Both the position numbers and the translations under genes were made by a program. Below, one piece after another: positions 12,935 to 23,877 of a stretch of DNA of 33,265 nt. The number at the start of each line of letters is the position of its first letter. The first letter of the stretch is position 1. The notes beneath the pieces were generated by a model, which had not been told where the DNA came from, did not search any database, and saw only the letters and a list, made by a program, of their open reading frames with translations. Source of the DNA: an uncultured Clostridia bacterium (GTDB lineage Bacteria > Bacillota > Clostridia > TANB77 > CAG-508); assembly GCA_944387455.1 (NCBI GenBank), contig CALXEY010000008.1:1-33265 (forward strand), given 5' to 3'.

Positions 12935-15900
12935 TCACAATATTACTTCTATATTGTATATTCTTCTTTCTCCGTCTACTTTTATTTTGTTTTCTACTTC
13001 TTTGTTTTCAAGTAATACTTTAGTTACTCCATAATTTTTATTATTCTCATTTTTTACTTTTATATTATAAATGCTTTCTTTGTATTTATATTGTATTTGG
13101 TATTCTTTCCAATCTTTAGGTATGCAAGGGTTTATACTTAAATATTCATTTTCTATTTTTAACCCTAATATATATTCAATTCCTGCTTTATAATACCAAC
13201 TACTAGAGCCTGTATACCAAGTCCAACCTCCTCTTCCTACTAAGTTTCCTTGTCCATATATATCTGCTGGTATTACGTATGGCTCTACTTTATATTTGTT
13301 TACAGCATCTTTTGTTCTTGTGTGTTCTATTGGATTTATCATTCTATAAAATTCTAATGCTTTTTCTCCAAATTTTAATATACTTTCTGCTATAATTACC
13401 CATATTGCTGCGTGTGTATATTGCCCTCCATTTTCTCTTACTCCTGGCATATATGCTTTTATATATCCTGGCTCTAGCTTACTTTTTTCAAATGGTGGGT
13501 CTAATAATTTTATTATTCCATTTTCTTTATCTACTAAATGATTTTCTAAACTTTCCATTGATATATATTTTTTATCATTATCACCTGCATTTGAAATTAC
13601 ACTCCAACTTTGTGCTATACTATCTATTCTACACTCTTCATTTTCCATTGTTCCTAATACATTTCCGTCGTCCATAAATGCTCTTTTAAACCATCTTCCA
13701 TCCCAAGCTTTAGTGTTTAATGCTCTTTTTAATTCTTGTTTTATTTTTTCATATTTTTCTGATAAATAATAATTATTCTTTTCCTTATTTTCTGTATTAT
13801 TTTTATTTTCTATATTTTCTTTATTTGCTACATTTTCTGATCTTTTTATATTTTCATTATTTCTATTTTCTATCTTATCATTACTACCATTATTATTACT
13901 TTCATTATTTTCATCTACTTTTATTTTTTCTTCTTCCTCTTGTGCTTGTCTCTGTTTTTCTCTCTGTTCTTGTGCTTGTTCTTTTTCCCTAATAATTGGT
14001 ATAAATTTATCTAAAATATAATATAAGAAGAAACCAAGCCATACACTTTCACCTTTTCCTTTATTACCTACTGTGCTAAAACCGTCGTTCCAGTCTCCTG
14101 AACCTATTTTAGGCAAGCCGTGTTCTCCAAAGTTTAATGATTTTTCTATTGCTCTTATACAATGATTATAAATAGATGACTTTTCTTCTGTTTCTTGATA
14201 TTTATCATATTTTTCATCTTCTCCTTCTTGTAATATTTCTCCTTTTAAAAATGGTGTTTCTATCTCTAAAATACTTTTATCTCCTGTAAAATTTATATAT
14301 TCGATTGTTACAAACACAAGCCATAATAAATCATCTGAAAATCTTGTTCTAATTCCACGTCCTGTTTCTTCGTGCCACCAATGTTCTACGTCTCCTTCTA
14401 TAAATTGATGTTTACTGTGTTTTATTATTTGATTTTTCATAATATTTGCATCTAAATATTTTAAACCTAAAGTATCTTGCAATTGATCTCTAAAACCAAA
14501 TGCTCCTCCTGACTGGTAATATCCGCTTCTTCCTATTAACCTGCTCATAATTGTTTGATATGCTACCCAACCATTTAATAAGATATTTGTTGACTCTATT
14601 GGTGTATAAACTTGAAGCCTTCCTAATACTTCTTTCCATTTATTTTTTACTTTTAATAGTTCTTGTTTACAATTATTTATTTTACTATATTTATAAGAAA
14701 CATTTTTACAATCTATTAATTTTTCATCTGCTCCTAATATAAATGAAATCTCTTTATTTGAAAAACTTTCTAATTCTATTTCTATTTCATATGCCATACA
14801 AGATTCTTTTCCTAAGCCCAAATCATTATTTAATTTTTCTTTTTTTATTCCGTCTGGGTTTGATAAACCACCTAAACCTAAAAATGAGTTTTTATCTCCT
14901 GTAAATGATTTTATTTCTTCACTAGATGATATATAGATTAAATAATTTTCATCTTCTCTTTTATACAAGTTTTTACTATACACAATATTATTATTTTTAT
15001 CTAATCTAGTTTCTATATATTTACTTGTTTTTATTTCATCTTCACCTATTACTGGTTTTATATAATAATATAATTTAAATTTTTTTCTATTAGGTGTAGT
15101 ATTTTTTAGACTTAAAATACTAATTTTACAAGAATCTTCACTTGGTACAAATACTTCTAACTCTTGCTCTATTCCAGAGCTTTTATGGATATATTTTGCA
15201 TATCCAAAACCATATATAATATTATAATTCCTATCATCTGGTTTAGGGTTTAAACCTAAGGACCACGTTTTTCCTTCTTCGTTTTTCATATAAATTATTT
15301 CACTTGGGATATCTAAAACAGGGTTATTATTCCAAGCACTTACTCTATTTAATCTACTATTTTTATACCAACTATATCCACCATTATTTTCTGTTATAAC
15401 TGTTCCAAATTTCTCATTTGCAAGTATATTTGACCATACTGTTGGGAGCCTGTTTTCTTTATTTACTCTAATTAAATATTCCTTACCATCTTCTGAAAAA
15501 CCACCATATTCATTATAATATTTTAATTTTTCATTATTTTTTAATATATCTATATCTTCATCTTTTTCTTCTTCATAAATAACATTGTTTTCTTTTTGAT
15601 TAAAGGCTTCTGTCTTTTCTAAATATTCTTCTTCTAAATCTCTTATATTATTTTCCAAACCACCTTTTCTACTATCTATTATTACTTCTGCTACCAATTC
15701 TAACAAACTTATATCTTTTTTATCTATTTCATTTTTTGAAAGTAAAAAGATTCCTGCTCTTATATTTTTTAGATATGCCATATGTTTATTTAATATTTGA
15801 TTTTCTATTTCTTCTCTAACATAATTTTCATAACTATGTTTTTCTTCATCTAAAATTACAATTTCTGTTTCTATTTTTTTAATTCTGAAAAATTCATATG

Positions 15901-18900
15901 CTTTTAATACTTCTTTTACAATATAACTATCATTTACATCTTGTAATTTTACTAATATAATTGGCAGGTCTCCTGATATTCCATATTTCCATAAATCACT
16001 TTGTTTATATTCTCCTAAAGTTAATTTCTTTAGCTTTTCTGATTTTAATGGACTTCCAAAAATTATATATGATAATATTTTTTGGTAAATTACTGTTTCT
16101 TTTCCTTTTACTCCTAAATATCTATTTTCTGCTTCTACTCTTGCTTTTGATAATTGAAATTCATTTTTTACATTTTCAAATATCAAATATTTATTTAAAT
16201 TTTCTTTTACTTTTTTCTCTTCTTCTCCTACACTTAATATTAAATCAACATATACTGTTTCTTCTGGTTTTATTTTTAAGGTTTTTTTCAAAGCTATTAT
16301 TGGTTCTGTAACTAAACCTGTTTTTTTAGATAGTGGTATAGAATTTTCTATCATTTTTGGTATTCCAAAATTTCCTCTTCCTACAAACCTTGATTCATTT
16401 ATTTCGTATTCTAAATCACCAATTGTTTCACTATTTGTGGATAAATTTACTGCTAAATATATTTCTTTTTCTTCTTTTTGTCTTTTCTTTCTCTTTATAA
16501 TTAAACTCTTAGTTTCTTCATCATATTTTGTTATTAAAAATAATTTATTAAATACAGGATGTGCATAATCATCTTCTTTTTTAGAAAGTATTGGTTCAAA
16601 ATATGATGTTATTTCTATTATTTCTTCCTCATTTCCTATGTTTTCTAATTTAACTCTTCTTAATTCCACTGGTTCATTTGAACATACTGTTGTTTCTATT
16701 TTTGTTTTTATATTTCCTTCTATTATTTCTTGTTCACATTTATCTGGCATAAAACTTATTTGGTAATTATTTTTATTATTAAACAAATAATTTGAACTCC
16801 ATATCTTTTTTGTTTTGATATTTTTCATAACAAAAAAGATACCTTGTGAATAGTCTTCTGTTCTTTTATATCTATTTATATAAATATTTTTATATTTACT
16901 TAGGCCTTCTCCTTTTTGATTCATTACAACTACATAATCATCACTTGCTATTACATTTCCTGTAATTAACCTTCTATCTATTTTATTAAATGTGAGTTTT
17001 ATATAATCTTCATAATCTTTATATTTTAATTTTTCTACTTTTTCTTTAGTTTCTTTTGTTATAACTCCCTTTTCTGGCATTTTTTCTTGTAATAGCACAC
17101 TTATTGCTTGCATTTCTGGGTTTTTCAAAAATCTTTGTACTAATATTTTATTATTAAATAAATTATTAATAGAAAGCAAAATAAGTCCTTGGTGGTGTGC
17201 CATATAAGTTTTTACAACACTAGAGGTTTTTCCTTTTTCTACTCTTTCTGGTGTATAGTCTATTGATTCATAAAAACCATATTTAGATAGCATACCTTCT
17301 TTTTCTAATCTTTTTAAATTTTCTATTTCTTCTTTCGGTAAATCTCCAATTGCTAAAATACTTCCATAACTTGATACAACAAGTTCATCTCCAAGCCCTC
17401 TTTTTAAACCAAGCCACGGTATTCCAAATGCTTTATATTGGTAATTTGATTTTAAATCTTTTACATTAAAAGCTGCTTCTGATATCCCCCAAGGTATATT
17501 TATTTTCTTACTATATTCTTTCTGACTCATTATCATAAACCTACAAGATTCATCTAGTAAACTTCCTACATACCTTGGTATATTAATATCTGGCATTAAA
17601 TATTCAAAAGCTGTACCCGACCAAGAAACAAGCCCTTTATAATTATTTAAAGTTGTTAGTGTTCTACTTAAGTTATTCCAATGTTTTGACGGTACATCTT
17701 TTTTTGCAATTGCAACCAAACTTGCTTGTCTTGCTTCAGATGCTAATAAATCATAATATGAATCTGTTAATTTATTTTCTTCTAAATTATATCCTATTGA
17801 AAACATTTGTAATTCATTATTATATAATAATGAGAAGTCTGTATTTTTTATTAAATTATCTACTATATTTTCTAAATTTTTTAATTCTAATATCTTGTTT
17901 TCTTCTTTACTTTTTTCTATATTTTCTAAAAGAAATGTTTTTACTACAAATAAATATCCTACAAAATTACCACTATCTACAGTTGATATATATCTTGGCA
18001 CTAGTGGTTCTTTAGTTCTTATTTGATACCAATTATATAAATGTCCGTTCCATTTTGGTAGACTTTCTATTGTTAAAATCATTTCTTTTAATAATTTTAG
18101 TGCTTTTTCTTTATCAATATAACCTAAGTCATTTGCTGATATTACTGCTAAAAGTGATAAACCTATATTTGTTGATGACGTTCTTAGAACTATTTTTTCT
18201 TTTCTATCTTCTTGGTAATTATCTGTAATTAAATAATTATTTTCTTTTACTAAATACTTATCAAAAAAGTCCCAAGTTCTTTTTCCTATATCTTGTATAT
18301 ATTGTTTTTCTTTTTTATTTAATTCTTCTACTGTTTTTATTTGCTTTTTAGGTTTACTTATATACCACATAACAAAAGGTGTTATTATCCAAATTAAACC
18401 TAAAACTGTTAAAATAATATTTTTACTAAATATAAATATTATTCCAAATACAATATTTATTAACATTTGTTTTAGATATGATAACAAGTCTTCTTTTGCT
18501 TGTTTTTCCGCTTCTTCTGATGTCATCCACTCTAACATATGCTTTTTTGATATTAGCATCCTATATAAACTTGTTGTTATAGATTTTAATGATATATATG
18601 CTTTATACGGAATACAACCTAAAGTAATTATTCCTCTTAAAAAACTTCCCTTTAAACCTGTTATTTTAGGTGTAAATGTTTTTTGTTTCTTTTCTCCATT
18701 TTTCATAGAAGTAATAGTATTTACAATTTCTAATATAAATGGTATTAGTGTAATTAATATTAAATTTAAAGTTATCATATAAAATTTTTTGTTATAAATA
18801 TATCCACAAATAGTAACAAATATTAGTGATAATATTATGCTTATTTCAAATAGGCTTCTTCGCAGATTATCTATTATCTTATATTTTGATAACAAATTTA

Positions 18901-21252
18901 TTTTACTTTTTTTCGATAGCCAACTTAATATTTGCACATCTCCTCTTATCCACCTAGATAATCTGTTTATAAAACTATTATATTTAGTTGGATATCCATC
19001 CATAAGCATTATATCTGATACAAGCCCACATCTTAAATAACAACCTTCTAGCAAGTCGTGGCTTAACACTACATTTTCTGGTATTACATCTTTTAATACT
19101 TTTGAATATGTTTTTAAATCATATATTCCTTTCCCTGTAAAAATTCCTTCTTTAAAATTATCTTGGTATAAATCTGAAATCGCATTTGTATATGGGTCTA
19201 TACCGACCACTTCCTGCAAATATTTTTGTGAATAAATTATAATTACTTATATTTAAATTAATTCCAATTCTTGGTTGCATTATTCCATATCCTGATGTTA
19301 CTATATTTTTTTCTTTATCTATTATTGGTTTATTTAAAATATGTGCCATTGCTCCTACCAAGCTACTTGCACTGTCTAATACTAGGTCTGTATCTGCATC
19401 TAATGTTATTATATATTTTATTTGTTTTAAGTTTTCTTTTATTTCTTCTTTATTTTCATATAATTCAAATGTGTTTTCTCTAAATGGTGTTTTTATATTT
19501 CCGAAGTAAATATTCGTTAAATTGTGAAAGCATACCTCTTTTTCTTTCCCAACCTAAGTATGATTCTTCTTTTTCATTAAATATTCTTTTTCTATATATA
19601 AAATTAAAAGTTGGTATTTTTTTATTTAGATATTTTTGATTTAAAATTTCTACTTGTTTTTTTCCTTCTTCTATTACTTCTTTATCAAAGTCTTCTTCTT
19701 CATTTTCACTTTCTGAACAGTCTCCAAGCAAACAAAAATATAAGTTTTCAGATTTATTTGCTAAATAAAAGACTTCCAATTTTCCCATTAATTCTTGTAC
19801 TTTTTCTTTTGATTTTACTATTGTTGGTATTACTACCATTGTACTATTTTCTTCATCTATTCCATTTAAAAAGTCTAATTTTGGTATTATTTTTGGTTTT
19901 ACTGTTTTACTTAATATATATGAGATTACTTGGTTTACAATTTCTGTTGCTGGTACAAAAAATAAAGTAAATGCTATAATATAAAAAATTATGTTTTTAA
20001 TATTTAAGTTTACTGACATAAAAAAAGATATTATTATACTAAATAAAATTATAGATATTATATAAATTTTTATCTTTGCCTTTGTTTTTATATTTATTTT
20101 TGGTTTATATTTTAGTTCTTTATATAATTCTAAAATTCCTTCATCTATTAAATAATATCCTATATGACTTTTCTTTTCTTCTTTATTGTTTTCATTTTTA
20201 TTTGCTAAGTCTAATATTTTTCTTGTTATATATATTTCTGATATTTTTGTTTTCTTTGATATTTCTTTTATTTTATTTCTATAATATTCTTTTGATTTAC
20301 TATCCATTTTACTATATACATTACTTGGGTCTTTTTTTAATAATTCTTCTACTCCGTTTACATTTTCAAATATTTCTAAGAAATTTATTCTTTGTATCTT
20401 TTTTATACTTGTTATACTATTTCCTATTGTTACTTTCCTTACTGCTATATCAAAATGTTCTTTTTTTATTATATCTGATACGTTAGAACCTGTAAGTTCT
20501 ATTGTTTCTTCTAATGCTTTTAGATAACTATATCCTTTTTTACCATATCTTTTTAATATATATGACATATATTCTATAAATGAATATTGCGTATCATTTA
20601 AGAGATTTTTTTCTACTTTTTTAAAAGTATTTCTTTTAAATATTTGCTCTTGTTTTGTTTTATTTTCCACTAATCTTTCTACTATGTTTTCTGCCTTATA
20701 TTTTTCTATTTGTGAAATATAAATTTTTTCACATACTTCTCTTATATTTTCTATGATTGCTATTTCTAAGAATAACCCTATATTCCATATTTCTTCCATA
20801 CTTAAGGTTTTATTTTCTTGGTAACTTTTTAGATAATCTTCTAAGTCTCTTCTTTCTATTTTGTTATCTGTAAATGCTACTATATTTGATGCAAGTACAT
20901 ATATTCTAGCAAAACCTTTATATTCTCCATTTGCTATTCCTACAAAATTTATATATTTTTTCAACGTTAATTCTTTTTCTATTTGTTTTACTGTTTCTTC
21001 TATTATATATAAATTGTCTAATAACCACTCTCCTGCTGGGTGTATTCCTATTCCTAATTTTAAATGTTCATTTAATAAATTATAAACTTCTTTTATCACA
21101 TTAAAACTTTCTTTTAAATGTGGTATTGGATATGTTTGTTTATCTGATTTATTTACTAAGTTATGACCTGATGCTATTTTTTCCAAATGATTACATAATT
21201 GTTTTTTATCTAATGCTATACCATTTACTTTTAAAACTTTATTTGTTTTCAA
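12935..21252 (-). CDS. Cyclic beta-1,2-glucan synthase-like protein with two +1 frame shifts at CGG
   Basis: Giant GT84/GH94-type enzyme. Frame 1 (21252-19504) has an N-terminal domain and membrane spans at about residues 395-415 and 420-440. Frame 2 (19500-19206) holds the glycosyltransferase DxD as ITLDADTD, plus MAHILNKP and GYGIMQPR. Frame 3 (19202-12935) starts GIDPYTNAISDLYQD, adds further spans, a glycoamylase-like middle (RTSSTNIGLSLLAV) and a GH94 phosphorylase end (GDVEHWWHEETGRG, GSGDWNDG, GWTWYTGSSSWYY). Omitting one C at each of 19501-19503 and 19203-19205 gives exactly 2771 residues, the family's usual size. GH94 domains trim the glucan for ring closure. Start is a TTG with AAGGAGTGG upstream. 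A low-complexity Asn/Glu/Lys stretch interrupts the GH94 part (about 13755-13995). Confidence 0.88.
19203..19205 (-). other. In-frame CGG at a +1 frame shift in the glucan synthase (site C)
   Basis: Minus-strand context GGA AGT GGT CGG TAT AGA; skipping the C gives AGT GGT GGT ATA GAC CCA, read S-G-G-I-D-P. The family carries a GGIDPY-type sequence here. Preceded by T, followed by T. Confidence 0.8.
19501..19503 (-). other. In-frame CGG at a +1 frame shift in the glucan synthase (site B)
   Basis: Minus-strand context TTA CTT CGG AAA TAT; skipping the C gives TTA CTT GGA AAT ATA. The upstream residues (RKRGMLSQFNEYLL) and the downstream residues (leading to the LDADTD motif) are both family sequence. 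The heptamer CTTCGGA is the same as at site A. Confidence 0.8.
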
Positions 21253-21329
21253 AAAAATTCCACTCCTTGTTTTAATATGTTTTACACATATTGTTTACAA
21301 AGAGTGGTAATTTTATGCATTTTTAATTT

Positions 21330-22289
21330 TTATCTTTCTTCTTCATCTTCCATTGCTCTATCTATCTCTGCTCTTGATACTTGGCTTAAACTCATATTTC
21401 CATTTTCATCAATCGATAATTCTTTTGTTGAAACATCTCTTACACTTTCCATTGCTCCTCTATATTGTTCTAATGCATCTTGTTTTGTTATACTTCCTTC
21501 TTCTAAACTTGAATTTGTATTTTGTGTTCCAGCAATTTCTTTAATATAATCTGCCATTTCACTAGAAATGTTATCATTAGAGTCTAGAATATCTCCTTCA
21601 TTAAAAGCTTTACCATCTATTATTACACTAGCTTCTGGGTTATGGTTAGTATAGTCTACATTTAATTCAATACTTTCTACTGGTACTCCCATTTCGTTTG
21701 CTATTTTTTCTTTCATTGTATCAAGTTGTACATCTTCTACACGGCTACCTAAACTTAATAATTCTTCAGAACTTAGATTTTCTATATCTACACCATTTAT
21801 TTCAGAATACAAGTTTTGTATTTCAGTTGCTGTTTCATTACTTATTCCTAATCTTGCTAATTCATCTTGATTTCCTATTACTTGTTCTAATGGTACTCTA
21901 TCTTGTGTTTCTGCAGCTTTAGAGTTATTAGAAACAATTCCATATGCTCCTACTGCAATAGCAGCACCAATTACACCGGCTAACACAATATTTAAAGCTT
22001 TTCTACTTCCTTTATAGTTTCCAGAAGTTCTTGCTCCTGTTACTTTTCTTCCTTTATTTCTTTCTTTTGCTTCCATATCTCTTCTTTGAGCTTCTAATCT
22101 TTCTTCTGGTGATAAACCATAATATGTTTCTGAAGCTCTTCTCAATGCACTATGATTTGCTCTTCTTTCTGGTGTATCTTTTACAAATCTTGTTCTATCT
22201 CCTATATAACTTACTCTATCTGCATCTGTTAATTGTATTCCTTTCATAAAGTTTTTTCTTCTTTCTTGAAAATTTATTACTTCTCCCAT
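21330..22289 (-). CDS. Single-span membrane protein of unknown function
   Basis: 319 residues. A basic N-terminal cytoplasmic part (1-100) is rich in Arg and contains R-R-A-S-E-TYYGLSPEERLEAQRR, followed by one membrane span (about 104-122) and an acidic extracytoplasmic part of 190 residues with repeated Ser/Glu/Asn-rich helices. No catalytic motif is seen. The topology is N-in, C-out. The start ATG follows AAAGGAGG and its promoter lies at 22323-22351. It is located between cwlD and the glucan synthase; an envelope role is plausible but only by neighbourhood. Confidence 0.65.
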   Translation of the reverse strand: MGEVINFQERRKNFMKGIQLTDADRVSYIGDRTRFVKDTPERRANHSALRRASETYYGLSPEERLEAQRRDMEAKERNKGRKVTGARTSGNYKGSRKALNIVLAGVIGAAIAVGAYGIVSNNSKAAETQDRVPLEQVIGNQDELARLGISNETATEIQNLYSEINGVDIENLSSEELLSLGSRVEDVQLDTMKEKIANEMGVPVESIELNVDYTNHNPEASVIIDGKAFNEGDILDSNDNISSEMADYIKEIAGTQNTNSSLEEGSITKQDALEQYRGAMESVRDVSTKELSIDENGNMSLSQVSRAEIDRAMEDEEER

Positions 22290-22322
22290 AACAGTTTCCT
22301 CCTTTGCTTTTACTACACTTCT

Positions 22323-22351
22323 ATTATACCACTTTTAGACAAAAAAAGCAA
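22323..22351 (-). promoter_or_regulatory. Promoter of the single-span membrane protein gene
   Basis: On the minus strand TTGCTT (22346-22351) and TATAAT (22323-22328) are 17 bases apart. The -35 box is part of the T-rich tail of the preceding terminator. Confidence 0.6.
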
Positions 22352-22375
22352 AATTCACTCAAAAAAGAGTGAATT
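22352..22375 (-). terminator. Terminator after cwlD and the gene remnant
   Basis: AATTCACTC (22352-22360) and GAGTGAATT (22367-22375) pair perfectly over six bases; on the minus strand TTGCTTTTTTT follows. Confidence 0.85.
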
Positions 22376-22379
22376 TAAA

Positions 22380-22442
22380 CTACAAATATAAAGCTACACG
22401 GAAACCATACGTATAGCCAGGATGGCTTTGATAAGTACCAAT
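22380..22442 (-). pseudogene. C-terminal remnant of a surface protein gene
   Basis: The 20 codons before a TAG read IGTYQSHPGYTYGFRVALYL. The GFR-V-L ending is typical of the last strand of sulfatase-modifying-factor-like or paralogous-repeat surface proteins. Nothing upstream continues the frame, since cwlD ends 33 bases away. It appears to be the stub of a deleted gene that kept its terminator. Confidence 0.5.
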
Positions 22443-22475
22443 ATAAATTTTGTAAATACTTTATACTAAAAAATT

Positions 22476-23202
22476 TTATTTTTCTAAAAAATATTCCATT
22501 ATACCATTATAAATACCCCAAGCTAGTTTTTCTTGGTAACTATCTTCTAATAATTGTTTTTCTTCCTCTTGGTTAGATAAAAAACCACACTCTACAATAG
22601 AAATAGGAATTTCAACATTTTTCATAATATATACTGTATCTAATTTCATAGCAACTCTATCATTTTCCTTTTCAATTGATTTATTTAAATTTTCTTGTAT
22701 CCCTTTTGCTAAATCTATACTTTTCTCATTTTTAGTATTATAAAAACATTGCCAGCCATAGTACTGGCTTTGTGGTATTTTGTTTAAATGTATAGAAACA
22801 AAAATATCTGCTGAAGATTCATTTCCTATTTTAACTCTATTTTTAATATCAGAAACCTTTTTTTGTCTTAAAGTTTTACTATCTAAATCATAAATGGCAT
22901 TTTCATCTGAGCGTGTTAATATTACTTTACAACCACTTTGTTCTAATAAATCTTGTAATTTTAATGTTATTTTCAAATTAATATCAGCTTCTGTAACGCC
23001 TTCTTTACTTTCTGCACCTTCATCTGGTGAACCGATGCCCTGCATCTAAAATCACAGTTTTACCAGATACTGGTGTTGCTGTTGCTTCAACTGCTTTATT
23101 ACTATTATTTTCATCTTTAACATATGCACAAGAAAAAGCAAATAAAGATATTAAAACAAAACCTAATATAATTTTTAATCTTTTTAAATGTAAAATAAAC
23201 AT
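22476..23202 (-). CDS. cwlD: CwlD-like N-acetylmuramoyl-L-alanine amidase with a +1 frame shift at CGG
   Basis: Amidase_3 enzyme; in spore formers CwlD removes peptide side chains as the first step of muramic-lactam synthesis in the cortex. Frame 1 (from 23202) has a signal/anchor (about residues 8-26, ending in AFSC) and TVILDAGH; frame 2 begins SPDEGAESKEG and holds the rest: E in VTEADINL, the SIHLN histidine and the C-terminal SIVECGFLSN. Omitting one C at 23032-23034 gives DAGHGSPDEGA and a 241-residue protein, close to B. subtilis CwlD. The shift lies one residue after the first zinc-binding histidine, so without it the enzyme lacks all other zinc ligands. The start ATG follows GGAAGGA. 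Confidence 0.85.
23032..23034 (-). other. In-frame CGG at a +1 frame shift in cwlD (site D)
   Basis: Minus-strand context GCA GGG CAT CGG TTC ACC AGA TGA; skipping the C gives GGG CAT GGT TCA CCA GAT. The glycine restores the invariant H-G of the amidase D-x-G-H-G motif. Preceded by T, followed by T. Confidence 0.8.
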
Positions 23203-23225
23203 AATTTATCCTTCCATAACAAAAT

Positions 23226-23281
23226 TTAAGATAGCTTTATAATTTTACATACACTATATAAAATTATATTAACTATCTTAA
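23226..23281. terminator. Long hairpin between a Nudix gene and cwlD
   Basis: Outer arms TTAAGATAG (23226-23234) and CTATCTTAA (23273-23281), inner arms TATAATTTTA (23238-23247) and its complement (23259-23268), both perfect, with an 11-base loop. It lies 43 bases after the Nudix stop and 24 bases before the cwlD start. It may end the Nudix transcript or control cwlD. Confidence 0.5.
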
Positions 23282-23324
23282 TGTTTTATTACTTGTTTAC
23301 TATTTTTAAATTTTTTATATAAAC

Positions 23325-23843
23325 TTAATATATTTTACTTTTTAGACACTTTTCATAATCTTTTCTTGTAAAATCTATTGTTGGAACTATCTCTTTTCGG
23401 TTACACATTTTTTCAAACTCTTCAATAGAAACCCACTTAGCATCTATTACTTCTTTATCTGTGAATTTTAAATCTTTAATTTCTATATCTTTTCTAAACA
23501 ACCATATATCTTTAAAATCTTTTGCTTTATCATCACGCAATGTTTTATAAAAACTTGCCTCTGTATTTTTAAAACTTATTCCTAATTCTTCTTTTATTTC
23601 TCTTAAAACTGCTTGTAAACTATTCTCCCCTTTCATACAAGAACCAGCTGTACATTCCCACATCAAAGGATATTTTTGTTTTAACTTTGCTCTTCTACTT
23701 AACAATATTTTTCCTTTAGAATTTATAATAATAGCTTGTACTACTAAATGATATTCTCCAGTTTTTAATTTTTCCTTACTATTTCTATTAATAATTTTTC
23801 CTGTTTTATTTCTATTAATATCATATATATCCCATAATTCCAT
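23325..23843 (-). CDS. Nudix hydrolase of the isopentenyl-diphosphate isomerase-like type
   Basis: 172 residues. It opens ELWDIYDINRNKTGKIINR, the lead-in shared by IDI-like Nudix proteins (YfcD type), followed by HLVVQAIIIN and the Nudix box in the order G-x5-E-x7-REIKEELGI, with the metal-binding glutamates intact. Such proteins act as pyrophosphohydrolases on nucleotide-like substrates; true IPP isomerases have an extra Cys and Glu that I cannot place. The ribosome binding site is weak. It lies 34 bases downstream of a second Nudix gene in the same direction, so the two may be co-transcribed. Confidence 0.8.
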   Translation of the reverse strand: MELWDIYDINRNKTGKIINRNSKEKLKTGEYHLVVQAIIINSKGKILLSRRAKLKQKYPLMWECTAGSCMKGENSLQAVLREIKEELGISFKNTEASFYKTLRDDKAKDFKDIWLFRKDIEIKDLKFTDKEVIDAKWVSIEEFEKMCNRKEIVPTIDFTRKDYEKCLKSKIY

Positions 23844-23877
23844 AATCTTTTCTTCTTTCTTTTTTATTATTTATTTT

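Noticed and set aside
13405..20486. Leucine- and phenylalanine-rich open frames on the plus strand across the glucan synthase
   Set aside because: They are the complement of Lys/Glu/Asn-rich coding sequence, lack ribosome binding sites and show no family similarity.
7900..23034. Simple sequencing or assembly error as cause of the four frame breaks
   Set aside because: Errors would favour homopolymers or be scattered; these four are all an extra C between T and GG giving in-frame CGG. I keep it as the alternative to be excluded from reads, but not as the preferred reading.
7900..23034. CGG reassigned to another amino acid or to stop
   Set aside because: A sense reassignment would leave the downstream sequence out of frame; family similarity demands a one-base skip at each site. 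Termination at CGG would leave long conserved downstream frames unused.
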